In this document: positions 54,669 through 63,863 of the stretch, piece after piece
Position numbering within the stretch: position 1 is the stretch's first letter
Layout: every line of letters starts with the position of its first letter
Assembly (NCBI GenBank): GCA_937959395.1
Contig: CALGLR010000009.1
Coordinates: 40,533-104,532 of the forward strand
Length of the DNA: 64,000 nt
Direction: 5' to 3'
From: an uncultured Flavobacteriaceae bacterium
GTDB lineage: Bacteria > Bacteroidota > Bacteroidia > Flavobacteriales > Flavobacteriaceae
Made by a program: the position numbers and the translations under genes
Notes under the pieces: generated by a model
Seen by the model: the letters and a program-made list of their open reading frames with translations, nothing else
Database searches by the model: none
Told to the model about the DNA's origin: nothing

Positions 54669-54813
54669 GAAATAAAGACGGTTTTTATATTTTTCTTCAT
54701 TTGGACAAACTATAAAAGATACCGATCTCAAAGCACAATCTAATAGAGTAATTGAAAATGTTAATATTTACTTTCAAAAAGAAGAAATTTTTAACTTATA
54801 CTCTCAACAATAA
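54669..54813 (+). pseudogene. Possible N-terminal remnant of a secreted protein
   Basis: One frame reads FLYFSSFGQTIKDTDLKAQS, then NRVIENVNIYFQKEEIFNLY and SQQ-stop. This looks like the end of a signal peptide plus a helical start. There is no ATG in frame and a stop sits just upstream. It overlaps the end of the convergent NUDIX gene by 23 bases. The evidence is weak, and it may be only a chance open stretch. Confidence 0.25.
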
Positions 54814-55309
54814 GCTTTAATAAAAAAGTTTCTCGTTCAATAGACATGCCTTTTTTCTCACTTGTAGCCATTGTCTTTTTATTATGTTCTATGGCCTCAT
54901 GAATATTAATCCATACGGCTCTCATACCATTTTTAGTTTCGTAATGTTCCATCTTTGAAGCACCAAGTTCTTTATTAATATCGCAGGTGTAGCAATAAGA
55001 AACCATATGCTGAATGTCATAATCTGGCTTATACCAAGGTCTATATTCTTCATAAGCACCAAAAGGCTTAATGTTTCTAATATTCTTAGCTCCAGTTTCT
55101 TCACTAAGCTCTCGCATCATTCCTTCAATTTTATCTTCACCCAAATCTAAGCCTCCTCCAGGCAGACTGTAGTCATCATATCTTTCTGTATAAAGCAATA
55201 AAATGGCATGATCTTGAATTGCAATACTTCTAGTAGCTAGCCTTGTGAAAATAGATTTGTTTTCTAAAGTTTTTACTTCAGGATGATAATGAGTTTTTAA
55301 ATTTTTCAT
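54791..55309 (-). CDS. NUDIX hydrolase
   Basis: 172 residues. The Nudix box is complete: G-G-L-D-L-G-E-D-K-I-E-G-M-M-R-E-L-S-E-E-T-G, matching GX5EX7REUXEEXGU. These Mg2+-dependent enzymes hydrolyse nucleoside diphosphates linked to other groups; the exact substrate cannot be told. It starts MKNLKTHYHPEVKTLENKSI. It is a single gene convergent with the PorT-like gene. Confidence 0.92.
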   Translation of the reverse strand: MKNLKTHYHPEVKTLENKSIFTRLATRSIAIQDHAILLLYTERYDDYSLPGGGLDLGEDKIEGMMRELSEETGAKNIRNIKPFGAYEEYRPWYKPDYDIQHMVSYCYTCDINKELGASKMEHYETKNGMRAVWINIHEAIEHNKKTMATSEKKGMSIERETFLLKLIVESIS

Positions 55310-55563
55310 TTAGAAAATCTATTCTTTAAATTGACAGTAATTAAGAGGAAGTATAAAAATTATATTTTAATAAATATTAAAAATCATTCTAGTTTAAAGA
55401 TAAATATCATAAGTTTTTGCATCATGACGAAAAAATTTTCATTTCATTATTATTATTTCTACTTTTGTTTCTTGAATTTCGCTATTTAAAATAGTACTTA
55501 TGCTTTAAATTAAACGTATGATTATTATCAATTATTTCTACTAACTTAAATTATTCATTAAAA

Positions 55564-56444
55564 ATGAAAAACACATTAAAGGTACCATAGCTATTTTTGC
55601 TATAAAATTAATATTGCTAACAACAGTATTTACATTTCAGTCTTGTCAGAATGAAATTAACGATTCAAATTATGCCAATGCTGAAATAAATGCATTCAAA
55701 GAATCATTAAAGTTTAGTACAAAATCATTAAAATCAATTTCATTTAAAAATGATAATTCATCAGGTAATGACGATGATAACAATAAATTACGTGGCACAC
55801 CTCAAGCTATCACTGCAACATATTGTATTAAATTAATTAATCCTACAGAAACTATTATTGAAGATGTTAATAATTTAACTGATTTAATTAAAGTTAAAGC
55901 TAATCCCAATATTTTAGTTATAAATACGACTATTGATGATAGCGAATCTGAACTACCTAACGGAAATGATTCAAATAATTGTACAGACGTTGTACAAATA
56001 CCTACTGAACCAGTATCGGAAGCCTTAAGTCCTGCTGTTATTCAAGCTAAAAACTATTTGAGTACTAAAGGGTTTTCTAATAGTGACATTCAAAATATGA
56101 TTAGACAAGAAAAAGGAGTTAGCACTGATTTAGTTCCTTTGGTAATGACTATGATTTCTTTAGAAGATGCAGATAAAAACTTAGTAAATAATTATGATTT
56201 TTCAAACATGCTATTTAATACAGCATACGCTCAAAGCGCGAAAGATGTTGGAAATTGTGCATTAGCGGCGATTGGAGCTGATATAATTTGGTCTTTGGGA
56301 TCAGATCCTGGAAAATGGACAAAAAAAGCAATTAAAAAAGCATTTGGTGCTGTTGCAAAAAGATTACTAGGACCTATAGGAGCTGCTATTACAGTAGTAA
56401 CATTTGGACTATGCGTAGCAAATGCTGCCATTACAGATGCTTAA
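55564..56444 (+). CDS. Lipoprotein with cationic Gly/Ala-rich C-terminus (signal peptide frameshifted)
   Basis: The long reading frame (276 codons) starts at a TTG at 55614 and gives MLTTVFTFQSCQ, a lipobox with no positively charged N-region. The ATG at 55564 reads MKNTLKVP-stop. Adding one A in ATTAAAGG (about 55576-55581) would join them as MKNTLKGTIAIFAIKLILLT then TVFTFQSC, a textbook lipoprotein signal. So the gene has a one-base deletion, a sequencing error, or a weak TTG start. The mature part is acidic and linker-like; the last about 65 residues are Gly/Ala-rich and cationic (GKWTKKAIKKAFGAVAKRLL, GPIGAAITVVTFGLC). The function is unknown. Confidence 0.7.
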
Positions 56445-56462
56445 TTTTAAAATTATGATCTA

Positions 56463-56639
56463 ATGAATATAATGTATTACATATTAATTCCTCTTATCTT
56501 TATCGTTTTAAAGAAGAGGATACAAAATTTATATAATTCTATTAAAGAAAATAATAGAGATTCAATAAGCGGAGAAGTTATACTTCTTTCTTTAACTTTA
56601 ATTGCAATTGTAGCTGAAATATATATTATAGAACTTTAA
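56463..56639 (+). CDS. Very small membrane protein
   Basis: 58 codons from ATG (56463) to TAA (56637-56639). MNIMYYILIPLIFIVLKKRI is a likely membrane helix, a short basic/polar loop (QNLYNSIKENNRDSISG) follows, then a second helix EVILLSLTLIAIVAEIYIIE. It lies 18 bases after the lipoprotein gene and 23 bases before a strong terminator, so both probably form one transcript. Partner or immunity-type roles are speculative. Confidence 0.55.
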   Translation: MNIMYYILIPLIFIVLKKRIQNLYNSIKENNRDSISGEVILLSLTLIAIVAEIYIIEL

Positions 56640-56662
56640 TTTAAAAATATTCTATTATTAAG

Positions 56663-56700
56663 GTAAGGTTTTAAATCAAATTTAAAACCTTACTTTTATT
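56663..56700 (+). terminator. Strong terminator after the lipoprotein/small membrane pair
   Basis: Thirteen-base perfect arms (56663-56675 and 56681-56693, GTAAGGTTTTAAA and its complement) around TCAAA, followed by TTTTATTT. Confidence 0.85.
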
Positions 56701-56804
56701 TCAAATTATTAAATTAAATAGTCTGTCTTATCTTAAAATAAACTATTGAAAAAATATATTTTTAAATCAATAAACTTTGAAAATAAGCCTTGAAGTCAAA
56801 AAAA

Positions 56805-59153
56805 CTACCCAATCACATCCAACTTAGCAAAACGCAACAATAACTTTTTAACACCACCCACTTCAAACTTAATTTCAGCTTTAACATCGGTACCTTTACC
56901 TTCTATTTTAAGGACCTCTCCTTTTCCGAAGCGTAAATGTTTCACTCTATTCCCTACTGTTAATTTCCCATCAAATAAATTAGTCGCATCTCCAGAAGTA
57001 GCAGATACTTTCTTCATTTTCTTTGGTGCGGATAGTTCAAAATTCACTGGTTCTTTCTTCTTCTTCATCTCTTTTTTCTGAAATTTAGGTTGTACTGCTT
57101 TTTTAAATCGAATCGTGCTTGGGCTATACGAATCGTCATCTCCAAATATATCGGCAGACAACATCGGGTTGATGCGTCGTTCTTCCTTTGGTGTTATATT
57201 TTCTACAAATTGCTCGTCTATTTCTTCAATGAAACGACTCGGGTCAGAATCTACTAGTTTTCCCCAGCGGTATCTTGATAAGGCATACGTTAAATAGGCT
57301 TGTTTTTCAGCTCTAGTTAATGCGACATAAAACAAACGTCGCTCCTCCTCTAGTTCACTACGCGTATTCATACTCATAGCACTTGGAAACAAATCTTCTT
57401 CCAATCCTACCACAAATACATGAGAAAACTCTAAGCCTTTAGCTAAGTGAATCGTCATTAACGCGACATGATCGGCATCACCTTTGTCGGCATCTAAATC
57501 GGTAGCCAAGGCGACATCTTCAAGAAATTCGGCCAAATCAGCTTTAGAATCGGCTATTTCAAGCTGCCCTTCAACAAAATCTTTAATACCATTTAATAAT
57601 TCTTCAACATTTTCAATTCGTGTAACACCTTCTGGTGTGGCATCTTTATTAAACTCACGAATTAATCCACTGGCTTTAGTAACATGCTCTGCTAAATCAA
57701 AAGCATCAGCTGTTTGGTTTATCACTTGAAAACTCTCTATTAAGGTTACGAAATCTCGCAGCTTATTTTTAGTGCCTCCATTAATATTTATTTCAACGTC
57801 ATCAATCGATTTTAATAACTCGAAAATGGTTTTTCCTAAACTGTTTGCTGCAACTATTAAACGATCAATAGTGGTTTGCCCTATTCCTCGTGCTGGATAA
57901 TTAATCACACGTTTTAGTGCTTCTTCATCGGCTGGATTCAAAATTAAACGCAAGTACGACAACACATCTTTTATTTCTTTCCGTTGGTAAAAAGACAATC
58001 CGCCATAAATACGATAAGGAATATTTCGTTTACGCAAAGCATCCTCCATGGCTCTGGATTGCGCATTGGTACGGTACAAAATGGCAAAATCACTATTAAG
58101 TAACTGATTTTCCATTTTGGTTTCCCAAATAGTACTCGCAACATAACGTCCCTCATCACCGTCTGTTAAAGACCGATGTACTTTTACTTTTGGTCCTTCA
58201 TCATTAGCAGTCCAAACCACTTTATCTAATTTGGTTTGGTTGTGCTCAATCACAGAATTTGCTGCGCCTACTATATTTTTTGTTGAACGGTAATTTTGTT
58301 CTAAACGATACATTTTCACATCGTCATAATCTTTCTGAAAATTAAGAATATTACTAATATTTGCGCCTCTAAAAGCATAAATACTTTGCGCATCATCACC
58401 AACCACACAAATATTTTGAAAACGATCAGCCAAAGCACGCACTATTAAATACTGCGAATGGTTTGTATCCTGATACTCATCAACTAATATATACCTAAAC
58501 TTATTTTGATATTGCGCTAAAACGTTTGGAAAACGTGTTAATAACTCATTAGTTCTTAAAAGTAAATCATCAAAATCCATAACGCCTGCTTTAAAACAAC
58601 GATCTACATATTCTTTGTAGATGTCTCCCATTCTAGGGCGACGTGCCATGGCGTCTGCTTCTATTAATTCTGGATTTTTAAAATAGGCTTTAACCGTTAT
58701 AAGATTGTTTTTGTATGAAGATATTCTGGAATGTACTTGTTTGTATTTATAAATATCCTTTTCCAGTCCCATTTCCTTAATAATGGAAGATATTAAACGT
58801 TGAGAATCTTGCGAATCATATATCGTAAAATTACTAGGAAATCCTAAATGATGCCCTTCAAAACGCAATATCTTAGCAAAAACCGAGTGAAAAGTACCCA
58901 TCCAAAGGTTTTTGGCTTCGCTATCTCCAACAATATCGGCAATTCTACCTTTCATTTCGCGAGCTGCTTTATTGGTAAACGTAAGCGCCAAAATATTAAA
59001 AGCATCAACGCCTTTATGCATTAAATAGGCTATGCGATAGGTTAATACTCGTGTTTTACCTGACCCTGCACCTGCTATTATAATCATAGGGCCATCCTTT
59101 TGTATAGTAGGCTCTAGCTGTGCTTCGTTTAATTGACTTAAATACTTCTCCAA
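56805..59153 (-). CDS. uvrD: ATP-dependent DNA helicase UvrD/PcrA
   Basis: 3'-5' superfamily 1 helicase of repair and replication. The 782 residues contain Walker A GAGSGKT (K33), motif II VDEYQDTN, motif III GDDAQSIYAFRGA, motif IV QNYRS and motif VI VALTRAEKQAYL. The C-terminus has a Tudor/SH3-like domain VGNRVKHLRFGKGEVLKIEG of the kind that binds RNA polymerase. It is a single gene, divergent from the amidohydrolase pair. Confidence 0.95.
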   Translation of the reverse strand: MEKYLSQLNEAQLEPTIQKDGPMIIIAGAGSGKTRVLTYRIAYLMHKGVDAFNILALTFTNKAAREMKGRIADIVGDSEAKNLWMGTFHSVFAKILRFEGHHLGFPSNFTIYDSQDSQRLISSIIKEMGLEKDIYKYKQVHSRISSYKNNLITVKAYFKNPELIEADAMARRPRMGDIYKEYVDRCFKAGVMDFDDLLLRTNELLTRFPNVLAQYQNKFRYILVDEYQDTNHSQYLIVRALADRFQNICVVGDDAQSIYAFRGANISNILNFQKDYDDVKMYRLEQNYRSTKNIVGAANSVIEHNQTKLDKVVWTANDEGPKVKVHRSLTDGDEGRYVASTIWETKMENQLLNSDFAILYRTNAQSRAMEDALRKRNIPYRIYGGLSFYQRKEIKDVLSYLRLILNPADEEALKRVINYPARGIGQTTIDRLIVAANSLGKTIFELLKSIDDVEININGGTKNKLRDFVTLIESFQVINQTADAFDLAEHVTKASGLIREFNKDATPEGVTRIENVEELLNGIKDFVEGQLEIADSKADLAEFLEDVALATDLDADKGDADHVALMTIHLAKGLEFSHVFVVGLEEDLFPSAMSMNTRSELEEERRLFYVALTRAEKQAYLTYALSRYRWGKLVDSDPSRFIEEIDEQFVENITPKEERRINPMLSADIFGDDDSYSPSTIRFKKAVQPKFQKKEMKKKKEPVNFELSAPKKMKKVSATSGDATNLFDGKLTVGNRVKHLRFGKGEVLKIEGKGTDVKAEIKFEVGGVKKLLLRFAKLDVIG

Positions 59154-59327
59154 TTCATTTTCATTTTAAGGCATAAAAATAAGTATTGCGCAGCGTTTAA
59201 AAGACCGCTTTTATTAATAATTATGAACAATTATAATTAAATGAAGTGATTTAAATCTATTCCCTGAGTTTCTTTATTCAGTAAAATTAAATACCTTTAG
59301 ATTCGATTTTTTATAATCCTTAACTAA

Positions 59328-60599
59328 ATGAAAAAATTCCTTATTCCCTCATTAATTCTCTTATTTACATTATCTACATACGCTCAACATGGCTTAGATA
59401 AAGACATTCAAACCATTGAATCTAAAGTCATTGAATGGCGCAGAGATTTTCACGAAAATCCAGAACTATCAAATAGAGAATTTAATACTGCTAAAAAAAT
59501 TGCAAAACACTTAAAATCTTTAGGTTTAGAAGTCCAAACTGGTATTGCTAAAACTGGTGTTGTAGGTCTTTTAAAAGGCAATAAGCCTGGAAAAGTAGTC
59601 GCTTTAAGAGCAGATATTGATGCTTTACCAGTAACAGAACGTGTAGATATTTCTTTTAAATCTAAAGTAAAAGTAAATTTTAATGGCGTAGAAACAGGTG
59701 TAATGCATGCTTGTGGCCATGATACCCACATTGCTATTTTAATGGGAGTTGCAGAAGTACTCTCTAAAAATAAAGACAAAATTAATGGCACTGTAAAGTT
59801 TATTTTTCAACCAGCTGAAGAAGGTGCTCCAAAAGGTGAAGAAGGTGGTGCTGAACTTATGGTAAAAGAAGGCGTATTACAAAACCCTAAAGTAGATGCT
59901 ATTTTTGGATTACATATAAGCTCAGGAAACGACGTAGGTACCATTTCATACAAGCCTGGTGGTATTATGGCTGCTTCTAATAGTTTTCAAATAAATATAA
60001 AAGGAAAACAAAGTCATGGTTCTACGCCATGGAATAGTGTAGATCCAATTATGGCTGGAGTAAAAATTATTGATGGATTGCAAACATTAATTAGTAGAGA
60101 ATCTCCTCTAACTCAAGAAGGCGCTGTATTATCTATCGGAAAATTTACTAGCGGGGTTAGAAGTAATATTATTCCCGAAACTGCCGAAATAATAGGAACG
60201 CTTCGTACTCTAGATTATGGCATGCAAAAACAATTACATAAACGCATGCGAGAAATGGTACCAGCAATTGCAAAAGTATATAGAGCTGAAGCAACTATTG
60301 ATATTGATCCAGGATATCCTATCACATTTAACGACCCTAAACTTACAGCACAAATGTTGCCTTCATTGCAAAAAACTGCTGGAAAAGAAAATGTAAATGT
60401 AATTAAAGCCATTACTGGCGCAGAAGATTTTTCTTTCTTCGTTAAAGAAGTTCCTGGTTTGTATTTCTTTCTAGGAGGAAAACCTATTGGTAAACAAGCA
60501 ACATCGCATCACACACCAGACTTTTATTTAGATGAAAGTGGTATGTTACTAGGTGTTAAAACATTTATACAACTTTCTATTGATTATTTAAAAAACTAA
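59328..60599 (+). CDS. Secreted M20D amidohydrolase, copy 1
   Basis: 423 residues with a signal peptide (MKKFLIPSLILLFTLSTYAQ). Members cleave N-acyl amino acids (hippurate, IAA conjugates, acetyl-diaminopimelate). Metal ligands are visible: MHACGHDTHIA, FQPAEEG, and the terminal SHHTPDF. The lid/dimerisation domain lies at about 205-320. Upstream TACCTTTA (about 59290) resembles a -7 element, but no TTG lies at the right spacing. A close paralogue follows after 10 bases. Confidence 0.92.
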   Translation: MKKFLIPSLILLFTLSTYAQHGLDKDIQTIESKVIEWRRDFHENPELSNREFNTAKKIAKHLKSLGLEVQTGIAKTGVVGLLKGNKPGKVVALRADIDALPVTERVDISFKSKVKVNFNGVETGVMHACGHDTHIAILMGVAEVLSKNKDKINGTVKFIFQPAEEGAPKGEEGGAELMVKEGVLQNPKVDAIFGLHISSGNDVGTISYKPGGIMAASNSFQINIKGKQSHGSTPWNSVDPIMAGVKIIDGLQTLISRESPLTQEGAVLSIGKFTSGVRSNIIPETAEIIGTLRTLDYGMQKQLHKRMREMVPAIAKVYRAEATIDIDPGYPITFNDPKLTAQMLPSLQKTAGKENVNVIKAITGAEDFSFFVKEVPGLYFFLGGKPIGKQATSHHTPDFYLDESGMLLGVKTFIQLSIDYLKN

Positions 60600-60609
60600 A
60601 AACTAATAT

Positions 60610-61878
60610 ATGAAACTTTTATACGTCTTCCTTTTATTAGGAATAACAGGTGCTTTCGGACAATCATCCATGGACAAGCAATTTATGGATATTGAAAAAA
60701 AAGTTGTTGAGTGGCGTCGCCATTTTCATCAAAATCCAGAATTATCTAATAGAGAATTTAAAACTGCTGAAAAAATAGCGAAACACTTAAAATCGTTAGG
60801 AATTAAAGTACAAACTGGTGTTGCAAAAACTGGTGTTGTAGGAATTTTAGAAGGAAAACAAACCGGAAAAGTAATTGCATTAAGAGCCGATATCGATGCC
60901 TTACCAGTAACAGAACGTAATAACTTAGCATACAAATCAAATGTTACCTCAGAATTTTTAGGAACTAAAACTGGTGTTATGCATGCCTGTGGACACGATA
61001 CGCATATTGCTATTTTAATGGGTGTTGCTGAAGTATTATCAAAAAACAAAGATAAAATTAAAGGCACTGTAAAATTTATTTTTCAGCCAGCTGAAGAAGG
61101 ACCGCCTCCTGGAGAAGAAGGTGGTGCAAGTTTAATGATTAAAGAAGGCGTTTTAGAAAACCCAAAAGTAGATGCTATTTTTGGATTGCACATTAACTCA
61201 GGAACTGAAGTAGGAACCATAAAGTATAAAGCTGGTGGTATTATGGCAGCTGTAGAGCGTTTTGTAATTAAAGTAAACGGAAAGCAAACACATGGTTCGC
61301 AACCGTGGTCTGGTGTAGATCCTATTTTAATTTCTGCTAAAATTATAGATGGTTTTCAATCCATAATTAGTAGAGAAGCCAATCTAACCAATGAAGCTGC
61401 CGTTATTACTGTTGGTAAAATAACAAGCGGTGTTCGTTTTAATATTATTCCTGAAAGCGCAGAATTAATAGGAACAGTTAGAACTCTAGATCCTAAAATG
61501 AGAGAAATGATAGTTCGCCGTATGACAGAAATGGCTAAAACCATTGCTAAAGCTTATGGCGGTGAAGCTGAAGTTGAATTTCAAAGCAATACTGCTATTA
61601 CATTCAACGATCCAGATTTAGTAACACAAATGTTACCTTCAATTAAAAAAGTAGCTGGAGATGACAATGTCACTTTAATGAAAGCAACAACTGGTGGTGA
61701 AGACTTCTCATATTTTCAAGAAGTAGTTCCTGGTTTTTATTTCTTTTTAGGAGGTATGGAAAAAGGAGGTACAGAAGCATTCCCTCACCACACACCCGAT
61801 TTTAAAATAGATGATAGTGGATTGCTTTTAGGTGTAAAAACATTCACTCAAATGACATTTGATTATTTAAATAATTAA
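60610..61878 (+). CDS. Secreted M20D amidohydrolase, copy 2
   Basis: 422 residues with a signal peptide (MKLLYVFLLLGITGAFGQ). It is collinear with the previous gene along its whole length and shares long identical stretches (VMHACGHDTHIAILMGVAEV, KFIFQPAEEG), so it is a tandem duplicate. Differences concentrate in the lid domain (AVERFVIKVNGKQTHGSQPW versus ASNSFQINIKGKQSHGSTPW), which may mean different acyl or amino-acid preference. It is cotranscribed with copy 1 and the gene after it. Confidence 0.92.
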   Translation: MKLLYVFLLLGITGAFGQSSMDKQFMDIEKKVVEWRRHFHQNPELSNREFKTAEKIAKHLKSLGIKVQTGVAKTGVVGILEGKQTGKVIALRADIDALPVTERNNLAYKSNVTSEFLGTKTGVMHACGHDTHIAILMGVAEVLSKNKDKIKGTVKFIFQPAEEGPPPGEEGGASLMIKEGVLENPKVDAIFGLHINSGTEVGTIKYKAGGIMAAVERFVIKVNGKQTHGSQPWSGVDPILISAKIIDGFQSIISREANLTNEAAVITVGKITSGVRFNIIPESAELIGTVRTLDPKMREMIVRRMTEMAKTIAKAYGGEAEVEFQSNTAITFNDPDLVTQMLPSIKKVAGDDNVTLMKATTGGEDFSYFQEVVPGFYFFLGGMEKGGTEAFPHHTPDFKIDDSGLLLGVKTFTQMTFDYLNN

Positions 61879-61889
61879 GATTACAAAAT

Positions 61890-63446
61890 ATGGATACCCT
61901 ACTTAACTTCTTATCTAGCATTTCGTGGTGGCTTTGGATTATTATTGCATTAGCAATCATAGCAATTAGAGATGTTTTTCAAAAAAAACACACGATTAGT
62001 CATAATTTCCCAATAGTTGGACATGTTCGTTATTGGTTTGAAAGTATAGGTCCAGAAATTCGTCAATATTTTGTAGCTAATAACAGAGAAGAATTGCCTT
62101 TTAACCGTATTGAGCGCGGCTGGATATATGCTTCAGCAAAAAAAGAAAATAATTATGAAGGTTTTGGTACCGATCGCGATATTTATGCGCATCATCATAT
62201 TTTTATTAATAATGCCATGATGCCCTATCAAGTTGAAAAAGGCCATCCAAATACTGTAGATCATTGTTTTCTGCCATGTGCTAAAATAATGGGAGAATTT
62301 AATAATCGTAAAAGACCTTATCGTCCAGCTTCTGTAATAAATATTTCAGCTATGAGTTTTGGATCACTTTCTGCAAAAGCAGTAGAATCCTTAAACAAAG
62401 GTGTAAAAATGGCAAATGCGTATCATAATACAGGAGAAGGTGGCTTATCCCCTTACCATAGCAATGGTGGAGATGTTGTTTTTCATTTTGGTACAGGTTA
62501 TTTTGGCGTACGTGCAGATGATGGTGGTTTTTCTATGGAAAAAATGGTGAAATTAGTTGAAGAGAATCCATTTATACGAGCTATAGAAGTAAAATTATCC
62601 CAAGGAGCTAAACCAGGAAAAGGCGGTGTTTTACCAGGTGCAAAAATCACTCCTGAAATTGCTAAAATTAGAGGGGTAGAAATTGGAAAAGATGTATTAT
62701 CTCCTCCAAATCACAAGGCATTTTCTAATGTTCCTGAATTAATGGATTTTGTAGAAGCTATAGCTGAAGCAACAGGTCTTCCTGTTGGAATAAAAGCTGC
62801 TATAGGTAAGTTAGAACAATGGGAAGAACTTGCCGATATTATGGTGAAAACTGGAAAAGGGCCCGATTTTATTACTGTTGATGGTGGCGAAGGCGGTACT
62901 GGAGCTGCGCCTCCTAGTTTTGCCGATCACGTTGCATTGCCTTGGGTTTATGGCTTTAGTGGTTTATATAAAATGTTTCAGAAAAAAGGATTAAGTGAAC
63001 GTATTGTTTTTGTGGCTAGTGGAAGGCTTGGTTTTCCCGCTAAAGCAGCCATGGCATTTGCCATGGGAGCAGATTGTATAAACGTTGCACGAGAAGCAAT
63101 GATGAGTATTGGTTGTATACAAGCTCAAATTTGCCATACTAATAAATGCCCTACCGGTATAGCAACTCAAAGTAAATGGTTACAAAATGGTATTGATCCC
63201 ACTTTGAAATCGGTTAGATTAGCACAATATTTTAGAACATTTAGAAAAGAATTTATCGAAATTACACATGCCGCAGGTTACGAACATCCTTGCCAATTTA
63301 AAATGACAGATGTCGATATTAATGTAGACGATCACAACCTCTCAAAAGAGTTAGATTCTACTTATGGTTATGATAAAACACTTGTACCGTTTAATGGTAT
63401 GGAAAGCTTAAAACAGTGTGCGCATTTAGGCGGTAATGTAAGTTAA
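61890..63446 (+). CDS. FMN-binding glutamate-synthase-like protein
   Basis: 518 residues with a single N-terminal membrane segment (about 12-27), then a TIM-barrel domain of the glutamate synthase central/FMN type: ISAMSFGSLSAKAVESLNKG, TGEGGLSPYH, VDGGEGGTGAAPPSF and CHTNKCPTGIATQ. The glutaminase domain of GltB is absent, so a role in glutamate synthesis is doubtful. Such proteins are annotated FMN-binding glutamate synthase family. It lies 11 bases after the M20D pair, consistent with one operon. Confidence 0.9.
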   Translation: MDTLLNFLSSISWWLWIIIALAIIAIRDVFQKKHTISHNFPIVGHVRYWFESIGPEIRQYFVANNREELPFNRIERGWIYASAKKENNYEGFGTDRDIYAHHHIFINNAMMPYQVEKGHPNTVDHCFLPCAKIMGEFNNRKRPYRPASVINISAMSFGSLSAKAVESLNKGVKMANAYHNTGEGGLSPYHSNGGDVVFHFGTGYFGVRADDGGFSMEKMVKLVEENPFIRAIEVKLSQGAKPGKGGVLPGAKITPEIAKIRGVEIGKDVLSPPNHKAFSNVPELMDFVEAIAEATGLPVGIKAAIGKLEQWEELADIMVKTGKGPDFITVDGGEGGTGAAPPSFADHVALPWVYGFSGLYKMFQKKGLSERIVFVASGRLGFPAKAAMAFAMGADCINVAREAMMSIGCIQAQICHTNKCPTGIATQSKWLQNGIDPTLKSVRLAQYFRTFRKEFIEITHAAGYEHPCQFKMTDVDINVDDHNLSKELDSTYGYDKTLVPFNGMESLKQCAHLGGNVS

Positions 63447-63483
63447 TAATAGTCCTTAATTAGTTACAATTAAAACTTAACCG

Positions 63484-63863
63484 TTGAAAAAAGAAAAAGT
63501 TAAAGAAAAATTAGAAAAGCATTATTCTGAAAAGCTGTATGCTAGACTGACAAGAAAAAAAGGTGATTTCGAAGGGATAACTACTGGTTTTATTCTTGAT
63601 AAATCTTCCGACTTTATTTTACTTCAAGAAACGGATGAATTTCGAATTTTAGGCTATCAAATAATTCCAATACAAACGATTAAGCACGTCAGATATAACA
63701 AGAATGACAAAACTTACGAGCGAATTTAAAAAAAGAAGGCTTATTAACTGATGTTAAAGCAAAACACAAAATTGATTTAACTAATTGGAATTCAATTATG
63801 AATGATATTAAAGCAACTCAATTGACAATTACATCTGAATGCGAACATCCAAAATTAAATTAA
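63484..63863 (+). pseudogene. Conserved small protein gene, frameshifted and truncated at its 3' end
   Basis: A TTG start gives 81 codons (ending YERI at 63726, TAA 63727-63729). One frame over, the sequence continues without a stop as LKKEGLLTDVKAKHKIDLTN, then WNSIMNDIKATQLTITSECE and HPKLN-stop (63861-63863). Restoring one T in GAATTTAAA joins the two. From memory, related Bacteroidota proteins continue for a further domain after CEHPKL, so the 3' end is also lost. The loss coincides with the IS1595-like element that begins immediately afterwards. The fold of the first part looks SH3/LSm-like (FILDKSSDFILLQETDEFRI). Confidence 0.7.

Noticed and set aside
63727..63740. Programmed -1 frameshift in the small protein at the right edge
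   Set aside because: The in-frame codons at the junction (CGA ATT TAA) do not form a slippery heptamer, and the gene is also cut by an IS, so decay is the simpler reading.
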